A model generated the notes under the pieces. The model did not search any database and was not told where the DNA came from. It saw only the letters and a program-made list of their open reading frames with translations. The position numbers and the translations under genes are program-made. DNA of 48,904 nucleotides from [Clostridium] aminophilum (GTDB lineage Bacteria; Bacillota; Clostridia; Lachnospirales; Lachnospiraceae): the NCBI RefSeq assembly GCF_900101295.1, contig NZ_FOIL01000021.1, positions 1 through 48,904 of the forward strand, in the 5' to 3' direction. The first letter of the stretch is position 1. Every line of letters begins with the position of its first letter. Below, piece after piece: positions 42,307-48,904 of the stretch.

Positions 42307-43581
42307 TTACGGTTTCAAGCACCCGATCGGGACAATATAAACTCCATCTTCTCTTCGATATGCGTACTCTCCGGTGCCAACCACGATCATCATAAAGGAT
42401 GGTGCGGGCATTTTCGTTGTGTCGATCTTTGCTGCAAGTGTCTTAAGATTCGCGGCACCTTCCTCGATCAACCGCTGTCCGCCGAGCTTGATCTCTGCCA
42501 GTCCGTATTTCCCATTCCGCAGATGAATCACCGTATCACATTCCAAACCGGTTTTATCCCGGTAATGCAGGACATCACCGCCAAGGTATTCCGCATAAAC
42601 ACGGAGATCTCTGACACACAGCGTCTCAAACAGCAGACCCAGGGTATTCAGATCGTTAATTAAATCGTTTGGGCCTACTCCAAGAGCTGCCGTCGCAATC
42701 GACGGATCGACATAGTATCTCGTGTCGGTTGTCCGGATCGATGTCTTCGAGCGCAGATTCGGATTCCACGCCGGCATATCCTCCACAACAAATATCTTCT
42801 TTAACGCGTTGATATAGGATGCAATCGTATCCTCACTCAGTGACTCCGTGTCATTTGCCTGAATGTCATCCCGGAGGACGGTATTCGCAACCTGTCCGCC
42901 CTGATTGCGTGCAAAGGATCTCATCAGGCGCTTCACTCGCTCCGGATCTTTCGTCACGCCGTCCGCCCGGTTGATGTCCGATTTCACCACAGCGTCATAG
43001 TAGTCTACTGCCTGTGTAAGAGCGATCTTTTCCCTCATGCCGATGGCATGCGGCCAGCCGCCCCGGCAGATCTGAAATGCAAGCTTACCGATATCCAGCG
43101 AATTGGTTCCCACAATCTGTTCCGGCGTTTTGAATAATTCTTCCAGACTGACTTCGCCGGAGGATTCACCGGATTCATAGAGGGACATCGGGCGCATCGT
43201 AAGCCATGTAAACCGACCGGTTCCCGAATGCGTGATCTCTCTTGACTCCACCGGCACAGCCGATCCGGTCAAAATGAACTGGCCTTCCTCACCTCTGGTA
43301 TCCACCTCATATCTTGCCGCATCCCAAAGTTTGGGCGCGATCTGCCATTCATCGATCAGTCGCGGAACCTCTCCCTGAAGAAGTCGTTCCGGCGCAATCT
43401 CCGACAGCTGAATATTGGCATCCCGCCTGGACGGTTCATCCATTCGAAGTACGCTGTTCGCAACCTGCATGGCGGTGGTTGTCTTTCCGCACCATTTAGG
43501 TCCTTCGATAACGACTGCTCCCTTCGCTTCCAGTTTGTCCTTTAATATATCATCTACAATACGTGGTTTGTATTCTTTCAT
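42307..43581 (-). CDS. AAA_14/DUF4143 ATP-binding protein
   Basis: 424 aa. Walker A EGPKWCGKTTTAMQ (about 24-33), Walker B RLIDEWQ (about 78-84), sensor-like LTGSAVP, and the C-terminal DUF4143 domain with a PD-(D/E)xK-like end (ECDTVIHLRNGKYGLAEIKLGG). Common in gut anaerobes; function unsettled, possibly nucleic-acid related. It lies 50 bp before hsdM in the same direction, so it may be part of the operon. Ribosome site AGAGGTG. Six 23-bp tandem repeats begin 34 bp upstream of its start. Confidence 0.9.
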   Translation of the reverse strand: MKEYKPRIVDDILKDKLEAKGAVVIEGPKWCGKTTTAMQVANSVLRMDEPSRRDANIQLSEIAPERLLQGEVPRLIDEWQIAPKLWDAARYEVDTRGEEGQFILTGSAVPVESREITHSGTGRFTWLTMRPMSLYESGESSGEVSLEELFKTPEQIVGTNSLDIGKLAFQICRGGWPHAIGMREKIALTQAVDYYDAVVKSDINRADGVTKDPERVKRLMRSFARNQGGQVANTVLRDDIQANDTESLSEDTIASYINALKKIFVVEDMPAWNPNLRSKTSIRTTDTRYYVDPSIATAALGVGPNDLINDLNTLGLLFETLCVRDLRVYAEYLGGDVLHYRDKTGLECDTVIHLRNGKYGLAEIKLGGQRLIEEGAANLKTLAAKIDTTKMPAPSFMMIVVGTGEYAYRREDGVYIVPIGCLKP

Positions 43582-43614
43582 AGATTCACCTCTTACCTCA
43601 AAGAATAATACTTT

Positions 43615-43751
43615 TTCGGCGAATTGGCAACTTTTTGTTCGGCGAGTTGGCGCGTTTTCATTCGGCGAGTTGGCACGTTTTCATTCGGCGAGTTGGCGCG
43701 TTTTTATTCAGCGAGTTGGCGCATTTTCGTTCGGCGAGTTGGCACTTTTCG
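43615..43751. repeat. Six tandem 23-bp repeats upstream of the AAA_14 gene
   Basis: Consensus TTCGGCGAGTTGGCGCGTTTT plus two variable bases; units start at 43615, 43638, 43661, 43684, 43707 and 43730 (the last is 22 bp). There are no spacers, so this is not a CRISPR array. The constant core is TTCGGCGAGTTGGC. They occupy the place of the ATPase promoter. Confidence 0.9.
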
Positions 43752-43757
43752 TTCAAA

Positions 43758-43815
43758 AAAAGCCACAGGACATCCTTCCGCAGTCTTTTGCTGCGTCTGA
43801 CGCTCTGTGGCTTTT
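43758..43815 (-). terminator. Terminator of the P1 peptidase gene
   Basis: AAAAGCCACAG ... CTGTGGCTTTT outer stem with an inner GCAG/CTGC pairing; on the minus strand it ends in a T7 run. It insulates the peptidase from the defence island. Confidence 0.8.
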
Positions 43816-43916
43816 CCTGTCGTTCCAAAAAACTACGGACAGGGATGCTCCAAATTATTCCTCTTTCTTTGACTCGTTCCCTGTTTTCCTTTGTTTGCGG
43901 TCCTTTTCTTCAGCGG

Positions 43917-44882
43917 TTACAGGTTGATATCCCCATATGCCGGAAAACCGTATGCTCCCACCGCACTCTTGACCGCGGTTACGATCGCCATAGACATCAC
44001 CTGTGCAGCCAGTGTTCCGACCATATCCATATCCGCCTGAACCGTTCCGTTAGAGAGAGCATAGATGGTATCACCATCCAGCGATGTGTGCACCGGGCGG
44101 ATACAGCGGGCATATCCGTTGTGTGTCATGGATGCGATCTTAGAGAGCCGGGCCTTGTCAAACACCGCATTGGTCAGGATCGCTCCGATGGTCGTATTGG
44201 CGACAAAGCCTTTATTTTTGTTTTCCGCCATCTCATACATCACCTGTTCGGTGCTGCGGAAAGACTTTTTATCCTCCGTGAGGAGACCTGCAATCATCTT
44301 TCCCGTTTCCGGATCATAGATATCGCCGATGGCATTGACCGCAACGATCGCACCGAGCTGAACATCGCCGATCTGCACGGCGGCGCTTCCGATTCCGCTC
44401 TTCATGGAGTAATCCATGCCGAGATATTTTCCGACGGTCGCCCCACAGCCGGCGCCGTAATTGCCATCCCGGTAGTTCCGTTTTTCCGCATTGACACAGG
44501 CCTGATATCCCATCGCCCTGTCCGGACGCACCATCGGATCGCCGACCGTCAGATCAAAGATGTCCGACTGACAGATCAGTGGAATATGCGTGACTCCCAT
44601 ATCATATCCGATTCCCCGCTCTTCGAGGTACTGCAGCACGCCGTCCGTCGCCCCCAGACCAAAGGTGCTTCCGCCGCCGAGAACCAGCGCGTGAATTGTC
44701 GGCGTTGTGGAAAACGGTCTAAGTAACTCACATTCCCGTGAAGCCGGGCCGCCGCCTCTCACATCCACACCCGCTGCCATCTCTCCTTCGGCAAGAATCA
44801 CCGTACAGCCGGTGGCTGCTTCCGCATTTTCTGCCTGTCCGATCCGAAAACCTTTAATGTCATTAATTCCGATTTGCTTCAT
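43917..44882 (-). CDS. P1 family peptidase (DmpA/BapA-like aminopeptidase)
   Basis: 321 aa autoprocessing N-terminal-nucleophile hydrolase. Seen: VDVRGGGPASRE, VLGGGSTFGLGATDGV, GAGCGATVGK, and the cleavage/nucleophile region VANTTIGAILTNA at about 228-240, where self-cleavage before the Thr would give two chains. Hydrolyses N-terminal residues of small or beta-amino acid peptides in related enzymes. ATG follows GGGGAGAAGAG. Single-gene unit with its own terminator and a -10-like TATAAT at 45007-45012. Confidence 0.9.
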   Translation of the reverse strand: MKQIGINDIKGFRIGQAENAEAATGCTVILAEGEMAAGVDVRGGGPASRECELLRPFSTTPTIHALVLGGGSTFGLGATDGVLQYLEERGIGYDMGVTHIPLICQSDIFDLTVGDPMVRPDRAMGYQACVNAEKRNYRDGNYGAGCGATVGKYLGMDYSMKSGIGSAAVQIGDVQLGAIVAVNAIGDIYDPETGKMIAGLLTEDKKSFRSTEQVMYEMAENKNKGFVANTTIGAILTNAVFDKARLSKIASMTHNGYARCIRPVHTSLDGDTIYALSNGTVQADMDMVGTLAAQVMSMAIVTAVKSAVGAYGFPAYGDINL

Positions 44883-45006
44883 GCTCTCTTCTCCCCGTCA
44901 TTTTCCAGCAAAACCCGCAGCCAATCAGCTTTTGTGGTTTTGCCCCTTTTCCGCTCCAAGCTCTGTTTTTTCCATAACACTTGCCCTGCTTTCGAATTCT
45001 TTGCTA

Positions 45007-45012
45007 ATTATA
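45007..45012 (-). promoter_or_regulatory. -10 box of the P1 peptidase promoter
   Basis: TATAAT on the minus strand, about 125 nt before the ATG; no strong -35 box. Confidence 0.45.
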
Positions 45013-45236
45013 CTATAAAAAAAGACTCGATAATATACCGTCATTGCGATCTGATCTTTCGCCGGTTTTCCCGGTCAATCCGGCAGAGGCTCAATGAACG
45101 CGCCGGAAAGATTACACTCTGTTCCTTCGCAGGTTTATCCGGCCGTGAAGAATTGCCAGGCACAGAGCATAGATCATTCATCATTTCATCCCATTTGTCA
45201 TAGCAAAAATCTATGGCTATCCCCTTTTATAAAATA

Positions 45237-45379
45237 TTGTATTTTCCGCAAAAAACATGCTTTAATGGCAATAACCAATTAAACTCCTATGTTTTAAAGA
45301 AACCAAGGCAAATCACGCTCCGGCAAGTTCCGGACGTTTGCGGAAAAATCCGGCAGGTCATATAAGCAAAGGCGTCCGG
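45237..45379 (+). promoter_or_regulatory. metF promoter and structured leader
   Basis: TTGTAT (45237-45242), 18-nt spacer, TTTAAT (45261-45266), then in the leader CCGGACGTTTGC pairing with GCAAA-gg-CGTCCGG (45330-45379), a 12-bp stem with a 2-nt bulge. Between 45013 and 45236 lie GC-rich inverted repeats (GCCGGA/TCCGGC near 45100-45150) but no gene I can support. No SAM, cobalamin or tetrahydrofolate riboswitch signature is recognised. Confidence 0.4.
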
Positions 45380-45441
45380 CGGACTACATTTTACTGCGGA
45401 CAGTTACTGCGAAAAAAATATACTAAAAGTGAGGAACCATC

Positions 45442-46305
45442 ATGAAAATTATTGATATACTGAACAAGAAGAAAACAACGCTGTCCTTTGAAGTATTCCC
45501 GCCGAAAAAGATCGAGAACTTTGATTCCGTTCAGCAGGTCACCGAGGAAGTTGCCGCATTAAAACCGAGTTTCATGTCCGTGACATACGGCGCGGGCGGA
45601 GGAACCTCCGAGTTCACGCTCAACATTGCCAAAAATATCCGCGACAAATACGGTGTGGAGGTGCTTCCGCACCTCACCTGCGTTTCCTCCACCAAAGAGG
45701 ATGTCCATCAGATGCTCCGGAAGATACAGGCCAATGGTTTTGACAATATCATGGCACTCCGCGGCGATATCCCGAAGGACGGTGCCCCGCACGACGACTA
45801 CCACTATGCTTCCGAGCTGATTGAGGATATCCGCGCTCACGGTGATTTCTGCATCGGCGCAGCCTGCTATCCGGAAGGTCATGTCGAGTGTTCTCACAAA
45901 AATGAAGACATCAAAAACCTGAAACGCAAAGTCGACGCCGGTGTGGATTTCCTCACCACGCAGATGTTTTTTGACAACGCGGAGTTTTTCAACTTTCTCT
46001 ATCGCCTCCGCGAAAACGACATCCGCGTTCCGGTGCTTGCCGGTATCATGCCGATCACAAACGCCGTGCAGCTCAGCCGCTCCGTTGCCCTGTCCGGAAC
46101 CAGTGTCCCGACCCGCTTCCGTGAGATCGTGGACAAGTTCGGAGACCACCCGGCAGCGATGAAGCAGGCCGGCATCATTTACGCAACCGAACAGATCGTG
46201 GACCTCATCGCGAACGACGTTCGCCACATCCACGTTTACTCCATGAACAAGCCGGATATCGCAGAAGCCATTCAGAAGAATCTCTCCGAAATCCTGAAGG
46301 TCTGA
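45442..46305 (+). CDS. metF: Methylenetetrahydrofolate reductase
   Basis: Reduces methylene-tetrahydrofolate to methyl-tetrahydrofolate for methionine synthesis. Seen: LSFEVFPPKK at the start, SVTYGAGGGTSE, HLTCVSST, ALRGDIPKDG, GAACYPEGHVE, DFLTTQMFFDN and GIMPITN, the standard order. 287 aa. ATG follows GAGGAACC. It is the first gene of a methionine operon: the activation-domain gene starts 24 bp after its stop, and metH follows. Confidence 0.97.
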   Translation: MKIIDILNKKKTTLSFEVFPPKKIENFDSVQQVTEEVAALKPSFMSVTYGAGGGTSEFTLNIAKNIRDKYGVEVLPHLTCVSSTKEDVHQMLRKIQANGFDNIMALRGDIPKDGAPHDDYHYASELIEDIRAHGDFCIGAACYPEGHVECSHKNEDIKNLKRKVDAGVDFLTTQMFFDNAEFFNFLYRLRENDIRVPVLAGIMPITNAVQLSRSVALSGTSVPTRFREIVDKFGDHPAAMKQAGIIYATEQIVDLIANDVRHIHVYSMNKPDIAEAIQKNLSEILKV

Positions 46306-46329
46306 TGCGATTGTCCGCGGAAAGAAATC

Positions 46330-47235
46330 ATGATTGACATCAATTTGCATGAGGTATACCGTTTTCTCGGGGATCGGACCATCCGCCCCGGAGACGAACT
46401 CGATGAACGGATCCGCCGCTGCATTGGAAAAATGCAGCAGTCAGCTGCTCCGCGAAGCATCCACCGGAGATTTCCGGTCCGGACCAAATCTCCGGATCTT
46501 GTTTTCATCGCGGATCTGACGATCCGGTCCAAAAACCTGTATAAAAACCTGAAGGGCTGCGATGAAGTAATCCTCTTTGCCGCAACCGTCGGGGTCGGCA
46601 TCGACCGGCTCATCCGCCGGAGCGAGGTCACAAGCATTCTGGACGCCGCGATCTATCAGGCGGCGGGCGCGGCGATGATCGAAGCTTATGCAGACGCCGA
46701 AGTCCGGGACCTCGCCGATGAAGCCCAAAAAACAGGTTACACATTCCGTCCCCGGTATTCCCCGGGTTACGGAGATCTCCCTCTGTCTCTTCAGAGGGAC
46801 TTTTCGCGTCTTCTGGATATGGAAAAATGGTGCGGCATCACTCTGACCGATACGCTCCTCATGGTCCCCAGCAAATCCATCACCGCCTTCATCGGATGCG
46901 TGAAGAATTCCGACCGGATCAACAGAGAAACCGGTGTCTCCGGAGGAATCGTCTCCGGAACCGCGGTCTATGAAACCGTTGTCTCCGGAACCGGCTCCAA
47001 TCCGGATGATTCCGAATATCTCGCCGATATTGTCAATCCGCTGGAACTGGAAACCTCATGTAAAAAACCGGAGCCTGACTCCCACCAGTCTTTCCGTTCC
47101 CCCGACAGGGATGCGGAACAGCCGGAACAGACCTCCGACATGACAGGCATTCCTTCGGAATCGGACTCGTGTCTGACCTGCAGCCACGCTCCGGACTGCC
47201 TCTACCGGAAACAGCCGGGCGCAAACACTCCTTGA
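46330..47235 (+). CDS. Methionine synthase reactivation-domain protein with extended C-terminus
   Basis: 301 aa. The first ~200 residues match the stand-alone AdoMet-binding activation domain of cobalamin-dependent MetH, which reductively remethylates oxidised cobalamin: ADAEVRDLADEAQ..GYTFRPRYSPGYGDLPLSLQ and TLTDTLLMVPSKSITAFIG. The tail (about 210-301) is a Ser/Glu/Pro-rich linker with VVSGTG-type repetition, ending in CLTCSHAPDCLYR, a Cys motif seen at the end of these proteins. It acts with the metH product downstream. The linker is longer than needed and looks variable. Confidence 0.9.
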   Translation: MIDINLHEVYRFLGDRTIRPGDELDERIRRCIGKMQQSAAPRSIHRRFPVRTKSPDLVFIADLTIRSKNLYKNLKGCDEVILFAATVGVGIDRLIRRSEVTSILDAAIYQAAGAAMIEAYADAEVRDLADEAQKTGYTFRPRYSPGYGDLPLSLQRDFSRLLDMEKWCGITLTDTLLMVPSKSITAFIGCVKNSDRINRETGVSGGIVSGTAVYETVVSGTGSNPDDSEYLADIVNPLELETSCKKPEPDSHQSFRSPDRDAEQPEQTSDMTGIPSESDSCLTCSHAPDCLYRKQPGANTP

Positions 47236-47362
47236 ACGTCAAACCGTAATTCAGCCCCGCACATTCCCCGCGGCATATGTATCGTCCGATTCCCGCATTC
47301 CGCGGGTGTTCGGACAGAATGATTTCATGAAAGATAGTTCAGAAAGAAAGAGAGAAACTGCG

Positions 47363-48904
47363 ATGCGCAAAAACATATTAGACCGGATCGGAAAAGAATG
47401 GATATTTTTTGACGGCGGTACCGGATCGATTCTTCAGGAAAAAGGTCTTCAGCCGGGCGAACTCCCGGAAACATGGAATCTCACCCATCCGGACGACATC
47501 ATTGACCTGCATCTCGGTTATCTGAATGCCGGTTCTCATATCTTCAACACGAACACCTTCGGCGCCAACCGTCTGAAATTCCCGGAGAATCTGGACGAGA
47601 TCGTCACATCCGCCGTACGTCTCGCGAAAGAAGCCCGAACCCGTGCCGGCCGCGAGAACGACGCCTATATTGCCCTGGATCTCGGACCGACCGGAAAACT
47701 CCTTGCGCCCATGGGCGATCTTTCTTTCGACGACGCGGTTGAGATCTTTGCCGAAGTCGTGCGCATCGGAGCGAGAGAAGGCGCGGATCTCGTCCTCATC
47801 GAGACCATGAACGATTCCTATGAGGCGAAGGCAGCCGTTCTCGCCGCAAAGGAAAACTGCGATCTTCCGGTCTTCATCACCTGTGTCTTCGACGGATCCG
47901 GAAAAATGCTGACCGGCGGAACGCCGGAATCGGTGACCGCGATGCTGGAGGGTCTCGGCGTCGACGCATTGGGTACCAACTGTTCCCTCGGACCACGGCA
48001 GATGATCCCCATCGTGGAGCGTCTGGTGAAAGCTGCCCACGTTCCGGTCATCGTCAACCCGAATGCGGGGCTTCCGAAATCCGTTGACGGAAAGACCGTC
48101 TACGATGTGGATCCGGATGCCTTTGCCGGTTACATGAAAACCATCGCCGGACTCGGCGCATCCGGGCTCGGCGGCTGCTGCGGAACAACGCCGGAACATA
48201 TCCGAAAAGAGATCGCTGCAGTCACAGCGCTTCCGTTCCGTATACCGACACCGGAAAAACACACCGTCATCTCCTCCTTCTCACAGACCGTAGAAATCGG
48301 CGGCGGCGCAAAACCGGTCATCATCGGCGAGCGTATCAATCCGACGGGCAAAAAACGCTTCAAGCAGGCACTGATCGAGCATGACATTGACTATATCGTG
48401 GAGCAGGGTCTTCAGCAGGAGGATGCCGGCGCTCTCGTTCTGGATGTCAATGTCGGCTCCCCGGAGATTGACGAGACAGAGCTTCTGGACGAGGTTATCA
48501 TCCGTCTCCAGAGTGTGCTGGCACTTCCGCTCCAGATTGATACGGCAAATCCTGCAGCCATGGAGAGGGCACTGCGGCATTACAACGGCAAGGCACTGAT
48601 CAATTCCGTAAACGGAAAGCAGGAGGTTATGCAGGCGGTATTTCCGCTGGTCAAAAAATACGGCGGTGTCATCGTCGGCCTGGCGCTCGATGAAGACGGC
48701 ATCCCGGACAATGCCGACGGCCGCATCCGGATTGCAAAAAAGATCTATGAGACGGCAGCATCCTACGGCATTCCGAAAGAAGATGTCATCATCGACGGAC
48801 TCTGTATGACCATCTCAAGTGATCCCCGGAGCGCGATCACCACACTGGAGACCGTTCGCCGGATCCGGGATGAACTGGGCGGAAGCTCGATTCTCGGTGT
48901 GTCG
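47363..48904 (+). CDS. metH: Cobalamin-dependent methionine synthase, N-terminal part (runs off the window)
   Basis: 514 codons without a stop, cut by the window edge. N-terminal homocysteine-binding domain (FFDGGTGSILQE, NTNTFGANRLKF, CVFDGSGKMLTGG, TNCSLGP, GLGGCCGTTPEH with the zinc-binding Cys pair) to about residue 290. Then the pterin-binding domain follows (VIIGERINPTGKKRFKQAL, ALVLDVNVGSP, INSVNGK, DGLCMTISSDP). Start: ATG 47363 is used; an in-frame ATG at 47327 would add 12 residues, and neither has a strong ribosome site. The cobalamin-binding domain should follow beyond the window; the separate activation-domain protein upstream suggests the short MetH form. Confidence 0.95.
   Translation, partial: MRKNILDRIGKEWIFFDGGTGSILQEKGLQPGELPETWNLTHPDDIIDLHLGYLNAGSHIFNTNTFGANRLKFPENLDEIVTSAVRLAKEARTRAGRENDAYIALDLGPTGKLLAPMGDLSFDDAVEIFAEVVRIGAREGADLVLIETMNDSYEAKAAVLAAKENCDLPVFITCVFDGSGKMLTGGTPESVTAMLEGLGVDALGTNCSLGPRQMIPIVERLVKAAHVPVIVNPNAGLPKSVDGKTVYDVDPDAFAGYMKTIAGLGASGLGGCCGTTPEHIRKEIAAVTALPFRIPTPEKHTVISSFSQTVEIGGGAKPVIIGERINPTGKKRFKQALIEHDIDYIVEQGLQQEDAGALVLDVNVGSPEIDETELLDEVIIRLQSVLALPLQIDTANPAAMERALRHYNGKALINSVNGKQEVMQAVFPLVKKYGGVIVGLALDEDGIPDNADGRIRIAKKIYETAASYGIPKEDVIIDGLCMTISSDPRSAITTLETVRRIRDELGGSSILGVS

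Noticed and set aside
43615-43751. CRISPR array
   Set aside because: The units are contiguous with no spacers and no cas genes are nearby.
45018-45441. SAM-I, cobalamin or tetrahydrofolate riboswitch before metF
   Set aside because: The conserved core sequences of these classes are not visible on either strand.

Overview
The window looks like a chromosome segment of an anaerobic Gram-positive Firmicute, most likely Lachnospiraceae or a near relative. This is inferred from strong GGAGG-type ribosome sites, tightly packed and overlapping genes, U-rich intrinsic terminators, and gene content: FAD-dependent thymidylate synthase (ThyX), M20 amidohydrolase with a MATE exporter, a full Opp peptide transporter, ferredoxin-type proteins, an FlxA-like protein, and cobalamin-dependent methionine synthesis. 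No rRNA, tRNA or CRISPR array was seen.

Left part (1-13.5 kb, minus strand unless noted). A ThyX/RsmJ-like pair and an M20 hydrolase/MATE pair are each translationally coupled. A self-contained transcription unit at 4.4-4.7 kb encodes a 20-residue hydrophobic peptide. On the plus strand is an unusual fusion of a NifX/NifB-type cofactor-binding domain, a His/Cys-rich repeat linker and a SlyD-like FKBP. A FIST-domain hybrid histidine kinase (1090 aa) is followed by an overlapping stand-alone receiver. Pgi (+) and AspA (-) meet with directly abutting stop codons.

Middle (13.5-32 kb). oppABCDF has a structured leader with a perfect internal terminator upstream of oppA and another hairpin after oppA. 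Then come a sigma-like protein with a C-terminal membrane helix, a DUF4392 (D-glutamate cyclase-like) protein, an AraC regulator, an FlxA-like coiled-coil protein with a sigma-D-like promoter, a ferredoxin protein with a Met-rich insert, an LCMT-type methyltransferase, a TIM-barrel isomerase-like protein and a Crp/Fnr regulator. Divergent from the regulator is a three-gene ATGA-overlapping operon: a G3E-like GTPase with Cys motifs, an ABC ATPase without permease, and a cytosolic substrate-binding-like protein. I think this is the best candidate for an undescribed system; a repeated TTAGTYTYATCTAA-like motif links it with the regulator and the methyltransferase. The block ends with palindromic repeats and a Na+/alanine symporter.

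Right part (32-43.8 kb) is a visibly more AT-rich defence island read leftward: AAA_14/DUF4143 ATPase, HsdM, HsdS, two extra half-HsdS modules, HsdR, a tyrosine recombinase and a GIY-YIG/DUF4357 protein. Four target-recognition modules are each bounded by the same two short repeats. The two extra modules are separated by a frameshift at an 8-base homopolymer. Six 23-bp tandem repeats precede the ATPase gene.

Far right (43.9-48.9 kb): a P1-family peptidase, then metF, a MetH reactivation-domain protein and the first 514 codons of metH, a one-carbon/methionine operon that runs off the window. All functions are inferred from reading the proteins; no searches were run.
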